A stretch of DNA of 28,987 nt. It comes from a virus. Positions 14,313-20,944 of the stretch are shown here, in pieces. Each line of letters starts with the position of its first letter. Position 1 is the stretch's first letter. The translations under genes and the position numbers were made by a program. The stretch covers positions 1 through 28,987 of IMG/VR virus record IMGVR_UViG_3300042905_003576. One strand, 5' to 3'. The notes beneath the pieces are model-generated. The model was not told the DNA's origin, ran no database searches, and saw only the letters and a list, made by a program, of their open reading frames with translations.

Positions 14313-14555
14313 ATGGCGACTGGGACGGCGAACCCAACGGACACCAAATGGGGATACCGGGTCGGGGTCGACGGGCTGGTCGACATCGCCGAAGCGGCGA
14401 AGCTCCTCGGCGGTGTGCATCGGCGGACGGTGGAGCGGATGGCCAAGGACGGGTTGCTGCGACGGTGTGAGATCGGCCGCGCTGGAAAGCAGCGTGGTCG
14501 CATCAAAATCTGTCGGCGGTCGCTGATGGACTACATCCGGTCGACCGAGCGGTGA
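14313..14555 (+). CDS. HTH DNA-binding protein (MerR/excisionase-like), early regulator
   Basis: An 80-residue protein with a strong ribosome site (AGGGGA at 14301-14306, six bases before ATG). Residues 22-77 form a helix-turn-helix of the excisionase/MerR type (VDIAEAAKLLGG, RRTVERMAKDGLL) followed by a basic wing (RAGKQRGRIKICRRSLMDYI). It is the first gene after attP and heads the early operon, so a regulator of early transcription or an excision factor are both plausible. It is similar in fold, not in close sequence, to the protein encoded just before int. Confidence 0.7.
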   Translation: MATGTANPTDTKWGYRVGVDGLVDIAEAAKLLGGVHRRTVERMAKDGLLRRCEIGRAGKQRGRIKICRRSLMDYIRSTER

Positions 14556-14573
14556 CGCGGCGGGGTTGAACGA

Positions 14574-14596
14574 GCGGCGTGTGCCGCGTGCTTTTT
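14574..14596 (+). terminator. Weak hairpin with T-run after the HTH gene
   Basis: GCGGC (14574-14578) and GCCGC (14583-14587) flank GTGT; GTGC and TTTTT follow (14592-14596). It is short and could act as an attenuator between the regulator and the following genes. Confidence 0.35.
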
Positions 14597-14667
14597 CCGA
14601 CCGGCGGGGGTCGGGCAACGAACGAACTGCGCACCCGGTGCGCGCATGGGGTGAGGACGTGGAACGA

Positions 14668-14976
14668 GTGGTTGTCAATCGCGACGGGTACACCGACGAC
14701 CCGGTTGCCGCAGCGGAACAGATGGCGGATAGCGAGGCGGCCCCGTGCCCCTACTTCTCGGTGCGCGGCCTGCCGTCGTGCGTGTTCCCACTGCGGTACA
14801 TCCCCGGCGAGTTCGCTCTGGTCGACGCGCACGGGATGCCGCTGGCGGATTTTGAGTACGGGTCGATGCCGGACCACGAGACGCACGCCTTTGCGAAGTG
14901 GGTCGCGGACGTGATGAACAAGGACGCGAACGCGACGCGGGAAGCGGAAGCGGTTGTGGCTCGGATGCCGGACTGA
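14668..14976 (+). CDS. Hypothetical early protein
   Basis: A 102-residue acidic protein. I use the GTG at 14668, ten bases after GAGGA (14653-14657), because the in-frame extension to a TTG at 14566 is an arginine-rich stretch crossing a hairpin and does not look coding. GTG at 14659 or 14638 are alternatives. The middle has a compact beta-like section with CPYFSVRGLPSCVFPLRY and ALVDAHGMPLADFEYG, and the C-terminus is helical. I do not recognise a family. Confidence 0.5.
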   Translation: MVVNRDGYTDDPVAAAEQMADSEAAPCPYFSVRGLPSCVFPLRYIPGEFALVDAHGMPLADFEYGSMPDHETHAFAKWVADVMNKDANATREAEAVVARMPD

Positions 14977-14990
14977 GGGGGGCGACCGTC

Positions 14991-15095
14991 ATGGATGACG
15001 CGGTGGTGATGTTGGCCAAGACGCTCGGGCCTGTGCTGGCGGTGTGCGTCGTGTGCTGGATCGTGGGCGAGTGCAGACGGGACATGAACGAATGA
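14991..15095 (+). CDS. 34-residue single-pass membrane peptide
   Basis: It starts at ATG 14991 with GAGGGGGG eight bases upstream. Residues about 6-26 (VMLAKTLGPVLAVCVVCWIVG) are one membrane span, followed by a charged tail. The end overlaps the next start by four bases (ATGA at 15092-15095), which supports it being real. Small early membrane peptides of phages often affect host membrane functions, but no specific role is visible. Confidence 0.5.
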   Translation: MDDAVVMLAKTLGPVLAVCVVCWIVGECRRDMNE

Positions 15096-15448
15096 GATCA
15101 CGAAACGGAGTCGCCGACCATCGAATTATCAGCCGACCCTATCGGACCCCGTTCGAGGGGAACCCGTGCCTCGGCCTCATCACTGCCGTCGTCGACAAGG
15201 CGATGAGCGACATTCGCTCTTATGCGGAGTTAGTCAACGGCGACCGCATTGGCAGCGATTGGTATCTGCGGGAGTGTCGCAAGCACGCCGTGTCGGGCTG
15301 GAACTGGGTGAAGTCGGACGCGAAGAACGAACCGGGGCGGCTGACGTTCGTGTTCTGCTGCGAGGCGTTGGACATGGACCCGGAGCGGATTCGGGTTCTG
15401 TTGTCGCGGTTGATTGGTTCGACCGCTGTGTATCGGCTCAACAACTAA
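15092..15448 (+). CDS. Hypothetical early protein
   Basis: A 118-residue protein starting at the overlapping ATG. Its middle is helical with a WYLRECRKHAVSGWNWVKSDA segment, and the C-terminus is helical (DMDPERIRVLLSRLIG). The pattern resembles small phage proteins of unknown function with a HTH-like C-terminal half, but I cannot name a family. Confidence 0.55.
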   Translation: MRSRNGVADHRIISRPYRTPFEGNPCLGLITAVVDKAMSDIRSYAELVNGDRIGSDWYLRECRKHAVSGWNWVKSDAKNEPGRLTFVFCCEALDMDPERIRVLLSRLIGSTAVYRLNN

Positions 15449-15463
15449 GAACGGACGGGGAGC

Positions 15464-15685
15464 ATGGCGAACACAATGCGAATTCAGATGGACAACACTA
15501 ACAACACAACCATCGAGACCATCGCCGATTTGTTGACCATCTGTGATAACGAGGATGAAGACACGATGGTTCAAATCCCGCTTGACCGGGCCGAAGAGTT
15601 CATCGGCCACATACGAACGGTGGTCGAGTTTCACAACAACCAACAAAATGGAGGCAAGGATGCTGGTTCTATCTCGGCGGAATGA
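15464..15685 (+). CDS. Hypothetical acidic small protein upstream of csrA
   Basis: A 73-residue protein rich in Asn, Asp, Glu and Thr with lower GC than its neighbours. GGGGAG directly precedes the ATG. Its last 26 bases overlap the start of csrA, so the two are likely translationally coupled. No domain is recognised. Confidence 0.5.
   Translation: MANTMRIQMDNTNNTTIETIADLLTICDNEDEDTMVQIPLDRAEEFIGHIRTVVEFHNNQQNGGKDAGSISAE
15655..15663 (+). promoter_or_regulatory. Candidate CsrA-binding site at csrA start
   Basis: CAAGGATGC overlaps the csrA start codon. It agrees at 8 of 9 positions with the CARGGAUGU portion of the known CsrA consensus. A matching CAAGGATGG follows the gene at 15857-15865. 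Confidence 0.45.
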
Positions 15686-15854
15686 TGAATCGATCCTGAT
15701 CGGCGACGACATCCGGATCGTGGTCGTCGACATCCGCGAAAACTCCGTGCGGCTGGGCATCGAGGCCCCCAAGGACATGCGGGTGGATCGCAGCGAAGTG
15801 CGTGACGACATCCTACGGGAACGGGCGGCGGCGAAGCGTGGGCGTGAAGAGTGA
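15660..15854 (+). CDS. csrA: CsrA/RsmA-family translational regulator
   Basis: A 64-residue protein of standard CsrA length. It starts MLVLSRR (Leu4, Arg6 and Arg7 of the RNA-binding strand) and continues IGDDIRIVVVDIRENSVRLGIEAPKDMRVDRSEV, keeping Val42 and Arg44 of the second RNA-contact patch. The C-terminal helix is followed by a basic tail. CsrA dimers bind GGA motifs in mRNA leaders and block or alter translation and mRNA stability. GGAGG (15650-15654) sits five bases from ATG. The motif CAAGGATG covers the ribosome site and start codon and recurs three bases after the stop. A phage copy could retune host carbon, motility or biofilm genes, or time the phage's own early genes. Confidence 0.92.
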   Translation: MLVLSRRNDESILIGDDIRIVVVDIRENSVRLGIEAPKDMRVDRSEVRDDILRERAAAKRGREE

Positions 15855-15940
15855 ATCAAGGATGGTGCGTCCCGGCGGCGGTGGAACCGAGAGCGCCCGC
15901 CGGGGCGTTGTGTTGCGGCTCTTATACATGGGGAACAAGC

Positions 15941-17428
15941 ATGTCGACGGTGTTGATCGAAAACGTGGGACCGATTTCCAAGTTGGAGATTCCGCTGCCC
16001 GAGGGTGGCGGGGTGGTCGTGCTGCAAGGGCCGAACGGCTCGGGCAAAACGACGGCGTTGCAATCGGTCGAGGCGTTGGCGAACGGGGCCAAGGCTCCGG
16101 GCCTCAAGGACGGCGAGAAGAAGGGTCGCATCGAGGGGCTTGGCGTGCGGGTGCATGTCGGCGGATCGACGCGGCGGTCGGGTTCGCTGGAGGTGCTGAG
16201 TCTCGACGGCAAGCTCGACGTGTCGGACTTGGTCGATCCGGGCATTACGTCGCCCGAAGCTGCGGACGCTCGACGGATCAAGGCCCTGATCGCCCTGTCC
16301 GGGCGGACGGCGAATTCCGAGACGTTCGGGGAGTTGTTCCCCGGTGGTCCGGACGCCATCGAGGCGCAGATTCCCGGCAAGGTGCTGGCGAGCGGCGACC
16401 CGTTGGAGATTGCGGGGCACGTCAAACGGGCGCTCGAAAAGGCGGCTCGCGACCAGGAGACCGTCGCGGACAACCACGACGGCAAGGCGGCGACGCTTGC
16501 GGCGCAGGTGGGGGACGCCGAACTGTCGGACGTGCCCGACGCGGCGGCGTTGCGGCGGGAACACGGCGACGCGGTGCTGGCGCACATGCGGCTGCAAGAG
16601 GAGCGGAGGAGCGGGCTGGCGGAAGCCGAACGGAGCGAGGCGGCTCGGGCGAAATTGACGGAACTGCGGGCCAAGCCGGGGGACACGGTCGAGGAGTGCG
16701 AGGGCCACGTCAACGAAACCAAATGGCTGGTGGAACAGCGATCCGCCGAAGTGGAAAAGCTGGCAAAGCAACTCGACCAAGCCAAGGGGCATCTCTCCGC
16801 TGCTATGAGAGACCACAAGGACTGGTGCAAGCGGCAGACGTTTGCTGCTGATCGCGCGAAGGCAATCGCCGACCTCGAATCCGTGCTGTCTGGCACCTAT
16901 GCAACCCCGCCAACCGAGGACGCCATCGCCCAGGCCCGAGCAAAGATCGACGCGGCATCGAAGCGGATCGAGGAAGCGGCCCTGCTGCGGGAGAAGCTGG
17001 CGAAGCGGTCCGAACTGGACGCGGCGCGGGAAGCGGCGGCGAAGGCCCGAGCGGTCGCCAAGAAGACTCGCGAGGGGGCCGCGGCGGTCGACGACGTGCT
17101 GTCCGACATGGTCTCACGACTCGGCGTCCCCTTGAAGGTGAAGGTGCTCGACGCGCGGACGCGGCTGGTCACGACGACGGAGCGCGGCGAGGTGCCGTTC
17201 GCGGACCTGTCTGCCGGCGAGCGGTGGCGGATGGCTCTGGACATCGCGGTCGACGCGGTGGGGGCGCGCGGCCTGCTGCCGGTGAAGCAAGAGGCGTGGG
17301 AAGGTCTCGACCCGATCAACCGTGCGGCCATCGCCGAGCACTGCAAGAAACGCGGCGTCTGGGTCATCACGGCGGCGGCGGCTGGCGGGGAAGAGATTGT
17401 GCCGGTCGTGGAAGGGGGTGCGGCGTGA
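15941..17428 (+). CDS. SMC/Rad50-like AAA ATPase
   Basis: A 495-residue protein from ATG 15941 (GGGGA six bases upstream); the longer frame to 15851 has no support. The Walker A motif is GPNGSGKT at residues 30-37. The middle (about 210-400) is a long charged coiled coil. The C-terminal ABC-like signature is LSAGERW at 423-429, followed by a degenerate Walker B region (LPVKQEAWEGLD). This is the layout of SbcC/Rad50/RecF-like proteins: ATP-driven clamps acting at DNA ends. The next large gene is a YqaJ nuclease and then RecT, so it likely belongs to a recombination module. The 86-bp gap before it carries a CsrA-like motif. Confidence 0.75.
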   Translation: MSTVLIENVGPISKLEIPLPEGGGVVVLQGPNGSGKTTALQSVEALANGAKAPGLKDGEKKGRIEGLGVRVHVGGSTRRSGSLEVLSLDGKLDVSDLVDPGITSPEAADARRIKALIALSGRTANSETFGELFPGGPDAIEAQIPGKVLASGDPLEIAGHVKRALEKAARDQETVADNHDGKAATLAAQVGDAELSDVPDAAALRREHGDAVLAHMRLQEERRSGLAEAERSEAARAKLTELRAKPGDTVEECEGHVNETKWLVEQRSAEVEKLAKQLDQAKGHLSAAMRDHKDWCKRQTFAADRAKAIADLESVLSGTYATPPTEDAIAQARAKIDAASKRIEEAALLREKLAKRSELDAAREAAAKARAVAKKTREGAAAVDDVLSDMVSRLGVPLKVKVLDARTRLVTTTERGEVPFADLSAGERWRMALDIAVDAVGARGLLPVKQEAWEGLDPINRAAIAEHCKKRGVWVITAAAAGGEEIVPVVEGGAA

Positions 17429-17661
17429 GTCTCGACCCGAACGCACCGGCGTATCCGCAGGGGCCAAAAGACCGATACGGCGACCCAATCCGCTGCGAAG
17501 GGATGGGACTCACCGTGCGGGAAGCGATGGCGAAGGACAACATGGCTGCATTTTTGGTGGGGAACCCGGAGCCGAACGTCACGCATCTCGCTGGCGTGGC
17601 CGTCGAAGCCGCCGACGCCCTGATCGCCGAACTCAACAAGACCGAAGGGGGTGCGTCGTGA
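17425..17661 (+). CDS. Hypothetical small early protein
   Basis: A 78-residue protein starting at GTG inside the GTGA overlap with the ATPase stop. It is composed of an N-terminal Pro-rich segment, then helices (LTVREAMAKDNMAAFL; VAVEAADALIAELNK). No family is recognised. Confidence 0.5.
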   Translation: MSLDPNAPAYPQGPKDRYGDPIRCEGMGLTVREAMAKDNMAAFLVGNPEPNVTHLAGVAVEAADALIAELNKTEGGAS

Positions 17662-17849
17662 TCGCGTGGTGCTGGCCCAAGCAACCGGGGGTGTACTGGC
17701 TGCGGAGCGAGTTCGACACCGCTAACCGATTTACGCTCGGGCCTGACGGGCTGTGGTCGTTTGGCATGTGGGGTGGTTGGACCCGCCAGCAAATCCGCCT
17801 GCTGGGGTGGCGTGGGATTCCCTATCGGATGGAAGGGGGTGCCTCGTGA
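17658..17849 (+). CDS. Hypothetical small tryptophan-rich protein
   Basis: A 63-residue protein starting at GTG in a GTGA overlap. It contains about eight Trp residues (WCWPKQPGVYWLR; SFGMWGGWTR). It is beta-like and small. Position within the recombination module is its only context. Confidence 0.5.
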   Translation: MIAWCWPKQPGVYWLRSEFDTANRFTLGPDGLWSFGMWGGWTRQQIRLLGWRGIPYRMEGGAS

Positions 17850-18739
17850 TCGCAGTCGCACAAACCGGCACGGACGAATGGTACGCCGCGCGATCGACCG
17901 GAATCGGGGCCAGCGAGGCGGCCGCGGCGTGCGGTCGCTCCCAGTACGAAACTCCGCTCCACGTCTACGCCCGCAAGGTCGGCGAACTGGCCGAGACGCG
18001 GGACAACGAGGCGATGTACTGGGGCCGGGTGCTGGAACCGCTGGTCCTGACGCGGTTCGTCGAGCAGTCCGGGCTGGTGATCGAGGACGCTCCCTGCCCG
18101 ATGTTCCGCCGTGACGAGTTGTCGTTCCAACTGGCGACCCCTGACGCGATTCTCGCCGATGGGACGCTGGTCGAGATCAAAACCACGAACTGGCGGCGGG
18201 CGAAGGAAATCGGGACCGAGGGAAGCGACGCCATCCCCGACGAGTGGCTGATGCAGTGCCAGCAGCAGATGGCGGTGCTCGGGGCCGAACTGGTCCATGT
18301 CGCGGTGCTGATTGACGGCCGCAACCTGTGGACGGGTCGCGTCGAGCGGAACGACAAGTTGATTGCCCGCATGACGGACATCGAGGCGGATCTGTGGGGC
18401 CGGGTCGAGGCCCGCAACCCGCCGGAACCGGACTGGGAGCACGGAGCGACCCAGGAACTCGTGAGGTCGATCCATGCGGGCGTCGAGGCGGGCAAGGTGG
18501 TCGACCTCGCGGAAGACATCGCGGCGGCGTGGCGGCGGCAAAAGGAACTGGCCGCGTCGATCAAAACGCTGGAAGAGGAACGCGAGGCCCTGCGGTCGCG
18601 GGTGCTGTTCGCGATGGGGGACGCGGCTGTCGGGTGTGCGCCCGATGGTCTGGAACTGGTTCGGCGGGTCGTCGCGGGTGGTCCGGTCTCCTACGAGCGG
18701 AAGCCCTACGCGACGTTGCGGGAGGTCAGCAAGAAATGA
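17846..18739 (+). CDS. YqaJ-type viral recombinase nuclease
   Basis: A 297-residue protein starting at GTG (GTGA overlap). Residues 19-24 are GIGASE, with Glu64 in RVLEP. The PD-(D/E)xK catalytic residues are Asp100 in TPDAIL and Glu110-x-Lys112 in VEIKTT. A Gln-rich helix (MQCQQQMAVL, about 136-145) completes the lambda-exonuclease-like set. The C-terminal 80 residues are helical. YqaJ enzymes degrade one strand of double-stranded DNA to give ssDNA for an annealing protein; RecT is encoded next with a four-base overlap. Confidence 0.88.
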   Translation: MIAVAQTGTDEWYAARSTGIGASEAAAACGRSQYETPLHVYARKVGELAETRDNEAMYWGRVLEPLVLTRFVEQSGLVIEDAPCPMFRRDELSFQLATPDAILADGTLVEIKTTNWRRAKEIGTEGSDAIPDEWLMQCQQQMAVLGAELVHVAVLIDGRNLWTGRVERNDKLIARMTDIEADLWGRVEARNPPEPDWEHGATQELVRSIHAGVEAGKVVDLAEDIAAAWRRQKELAASIKTLEEEREALRSRVLFAMGDAAVGCAPDGLELVRRVVAGGPVSYERKPYATLREVSKK

Positions 18740-19635
18740 GCACGGAAATCACCGAGCGACCGGCTGCGGTCGTCTCTCAAAAGATCGTGGTGACGGACGC
18801 GGTGCCGATGCTCGACACGGGCATGTTCGAGCACATGCAACGGGTGGCGACGGTGTTGGCGGCAAGCCCGCTGCTGCCCGACCACCTGCGGGGCGCGAAG
18901 CGTGGCGATGTGTTTACTCCCTACGAACAGAACAAGATTGTCGCCAATGCGTTCCTCGTGGTGAATCAAGCTGTGCGATGGATGATGGACCCCTTCGCGT
19001 TGGCGGCGGAATCCTACGTCGTCGGCGGGAAACTCGCGTTTCAGGGAAAAGTGATCCAGGCACTCGTCAACAAGCGGGCGGGCCTCAAAACGCGGCTGTC
19101 CTACGACTTCAGCGGCGCCGGGGAGGACCGCAAGGTGACTGTGACCGGCACGTTCGATGGGGAGACCGAACGCCGAAGCGTCGAGGTCGTCCTCAAGAAC
19201 GTCAAGACGGCAAACCAACTTTGGAAGACCGACCCGGATCAAAAGCTGGTCTACAACGGGTGCATCAAGTGGGCGCGCCGATTCGCGTCGGATGTTGTGC
19301 TCGGCGTGCTGACCGACGATGACCTTGAGCGGATGGCTGAGAACCGCACGCCACACACGACGATGCCGGTGTCGGACGCTGCCACGAAGTCGGAGCGGAT
19401 CGCACTGGAAATGTCCGCGCCGACCACGCCAGCGGGCGAGACGTTCATCGAAACCGAGGCGCAAACCCCGTCCGCTGTCGCCCGCTACGAGGCCCGGATC
19501 GCGGCGGCGACGCTCGACACGTTGGCCGATGTGGCGGCGGATTTCGACTCCGACCCGGAGTTGAGCGACAGCCAAAAGTCGCACCTGGCGAAGCTCGGCA
19601 TGGAACGCCAGCAGGCTTTGACCACCAAAAAATAG
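18736..19635 (+). CDS. recT: RecT-family single-strand annealing protein
   Basis: A 299-residue protein starting at an overlapping ATG (ATGA). The region about residues 30-180 shows the RecT layout: MFEHMQRVATVLAASPLLP, then NKIVANAFLVVNQAVRW, DPFALAAESYVVGGKLAFQG and VIQALVN, followed by NGCIKWARRF. The C-terminal 100 residues are helical and more variable. RecT anneals complementary ssDNA and works with the exonuclease encoded before it. The stop (AAAAAATAG) lies at the edge of a hairpin. Confidence 0.88.
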   Translation: MSTEITERPAAVVSQKIVVTDAVPMLDTGMFEHMQRVATVLAASPLLPDHLRGAKRGDVFTPYEQNKIVANAFLVVNQAVRWMMDPFALAAESYVVGGKLAFQGKVIQALVNKRAGLKTRLSYDFSGAGEDRKVTVTGTFDGETERRSVEVVLKNVKTANQLWKTDPDQKLVYNGCIKWARRFASDVVLGVLTDDDLERMAENRTPHTTMPVSDAATKSERIALEMSAPTTPAGETFIETEAQTPSAVARYEARIAAATLDTLADVAADFDSDPELSDSQKSHLAKLGMERQQALTTKK

Positions 19636-19649
19636 CCCGCAGTGGGCTA
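19627..19649 (-). terminator. Minus-strand terminator-like hairpin at recT 3' end
   Basis: TAGCCC (19633-19638) and GGGCTA (19644-19649) flank GCAGT; on the minus strand TTTTTT follows. No minus-strand gene is seen upstream of it, so it may only be a structure at the recT stop, or it may block antisense transcription. Confidence 0.4.
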
Positions 19650-19928
19650 CGGACGCGGTTCCGACGCCGCTGGGTGACTCTGTCTGTTCGGTCACTCGGT
19701 TGCGGAATCCGCCGGTGCATCACTCGTGCCGCACAGGGGACGTAGCAGCCCCCGGACAAAACATCCGCGCCCGGATGAGAAACGAGTGGAGGGAAGACGG
19801 ATCGCGGGTAGGGATGCCACGGCCACGGACGGCCAACGGCTCGTGCAGGTGCTGGTCGGCAGTCATGCCGCCGACTGCGGGGTTCGACTCCCCGGCGGGC
19901 CTCTGTTGTTCGTTTTTTCGAGGGACCA
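19650..19928 (+). other. Gap between recT and the initiator gene
   Basis: About 280 bases without an ORF worth keeping. It contains small hairpins (GTGAC/GTCAC near 19675-19700; ATCCG/CGGAT near 19770-19783) and a tRNA-like element at 19831-19902. The next gene's ribosome site GAGGGA is at its end. Confidence 0.6.
19831..19902 (+). tRNA. tRNA-like element, anticodon CAT (degenerate)
   Basis: The T-arm is perfect: CGGGG (19878-19882), TTCGACT, CCCCG (19890-19894). The acceptor strands GGCCAAC (19831-19837) and GCGGGCC (19895-19901) pair at five of seven positions. CGGCA (19857-19861) and CGCCG (19869-19873) form an anticodon stem with one mismatch; the loop is GTCATGC, so U33 and a CAT anticodon (Met or Ile2 type). 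A GG pair sits at the D-loop position. The weak D-stem, a G at position 8 and the mismatches mean it may be a decayed phage tRNA or a tRNA mimic. Confidence 0.5.
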
Positions 19929-20801
19929 ATGAGCGCTCCAGCCTACCCCAAGCGTTCATCCCATTTCGCCCATAGGTTCGTTCGCGCCATGGTCAAAACG
20001 TGCGTAGCTCAAGAACACGGACAGGGGGCTTTCACGCTGCTGTCCGTGATCGCCCACACGGAAGACGCCCGTCGCTACACCAGCCCGGTCACGTTCTGGA
20101 ATGAGCAGTTAGCCGCTGTCGCCGGGTTCGCAAACGTCAAGGCAATGGACCGACAGCGAGCCAAGGCCGTCGAATCGGGATGGCTGGTGTACATCCCCGG
20201 AGCCAAAGCCAAGCCCGGAAAGTATTGGGTCGCCATCCCCCCCGAATTCTCCATTTTGGACGACGGGCCGACAGACGAAGGGTGCGTCGATGTATCAACG
20301 GACATGAATACTTCCCCAGATTCTACGTCAAATTTGACTAAGAAAGTGGGGAAGCAACCGGGAAGCAACCGGGAATTAACCGGGAAGCAAGTGGGCAACA
20401 TTCAACCCTATCCCTATCCCTCCCCCTCGCCCTCCCAAAAACCCATGTCCACTCAGCGCGCGCGCAAGGGTGGAATGGGTGTCCTGACGGACTGGAAGAA
20501 ATCCGACCTGACGGACGACGCCAAGCTGATCGAGCGTTTCCGCGAAGCCGTCGCCGCAGGGGTGATCCCAGACTCCGAAGCCATGCGGCTGCGATTCGTC
20601 GCCGAGGCCGAGCGCGTGTTGTCGGCCAAAGGTGTGCGCAACGCGGCGGTGATGTTCGTCGCGAACGTCCGCAAGGGGCTGCCGGATCGGCTGACCGACG
20701 CCGACGAGGATCGCGGGCGGGCGCGTCTCAAGCGGATGCGGGCGGGCAAGGTGAACGACGCGGCTGCACAACTGGCCGAGAAGCTGGGGGGGCCATCGTG
20801 A
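19929..20801 (+). CDS. Lambda-O-like replication initiator
   Basis: A 290-residue protein. Residues 10-115 look like a winged-helix DNA-binding domain of phage initiators (FVRAMVKTCVAQEHGQGAFTLLSVIAH, then TFWNEQLAAVAGFANVKAMDRQR). Residues about 125-175 are a low-complexity linker (Ser, Thr, Gly, Lys, then a Pro-Tyr run) encoded by the iteron DNA. Residues 180-290 are a helical C-terminal domain that could contact the helicase or loader. Lambda O has the same two-domain plan with the origin inside its gene. DnaB follows after one short gene. Function as initiator is inferred from layout and context. Confidence 0.7.
   Translation: MSAPAYPKRSSHFAHRFVRAMVKTCVAQEHGQGAFTLLSVIAHTEDARRYTSPVTFWNEQLAAVAGFANVKAMDRQRAKAVESGWLVYIPGAKAKPGKYWVAIPPEFSILDDGPTDEGCVDVSTDMNTSPDSTSNLTKKVGKQPGSNRELTGKQVGNIQPYPYPSPSPSQKPMSTQRARKGGMGVLTDWKKSDLTDDAKLIERFREAVAAGVIPDSEAMRLRFVAEAERVLSAKGVRNAAVMFVANVRKGLPDRLTDADEDRGRARLKRMRAGKVNDAAAQLAEKLGGPS
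20311..20435 (+). other. ori: Putative replication origin inside the initiator gene
   Basis: A 44-bp interrupted palindrome (20311-20354) matches at 18 of 22 pairs, with the perfect core GTCAAATTTGAC at 20327-20338. It is followed by four 11-bp direct repeats at 20349-20392 (GGGAAGCAACC twice, GGGAATTAACC, GGGAAGCAAGT). After that comes a polypyrimidine run at 20404-20435. Eleven bases is about one helical turn, so the repeats face one side. This is the arrangement of an iteron origin in an O-like gene. Confidence 0.65.
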
Positions 20802-20944
20802 GCGAGCGCGATCGACAAGCGGCGTTGCGGGCGATCCTTCGACCACGGTCGCGGGACGCCTCGCCGGTAGACGTGGAGCGGTTTCGGCAGGTGTGCCTCG
20901 CGCACTTGCGGGCGATGCGGGACGGAAAGCGGGTGACGCGATGA
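20798..20944 (+). CDS. 48-residue basic protein between initiator and helicase
   Basis: It starts at GTG in a GTGA overlap with the initiator stop and ends in an ATGA overlap with dnaB. The sequence is highly basic and helical (RQAALRAILRPRSRDA, VERFRQVCLAHLRAMR). Double coupling argues that it is real despite its size. In lambda, the gene between O and the helicase step encodes the helicase loader P; this protein is far shorter, so a loader function is only a guess. Confidence 0.55.
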   Translation: MSERDRQAALRAILRPRSRDASPVDVERFRQVCLAHLRAMRDGKRVTR

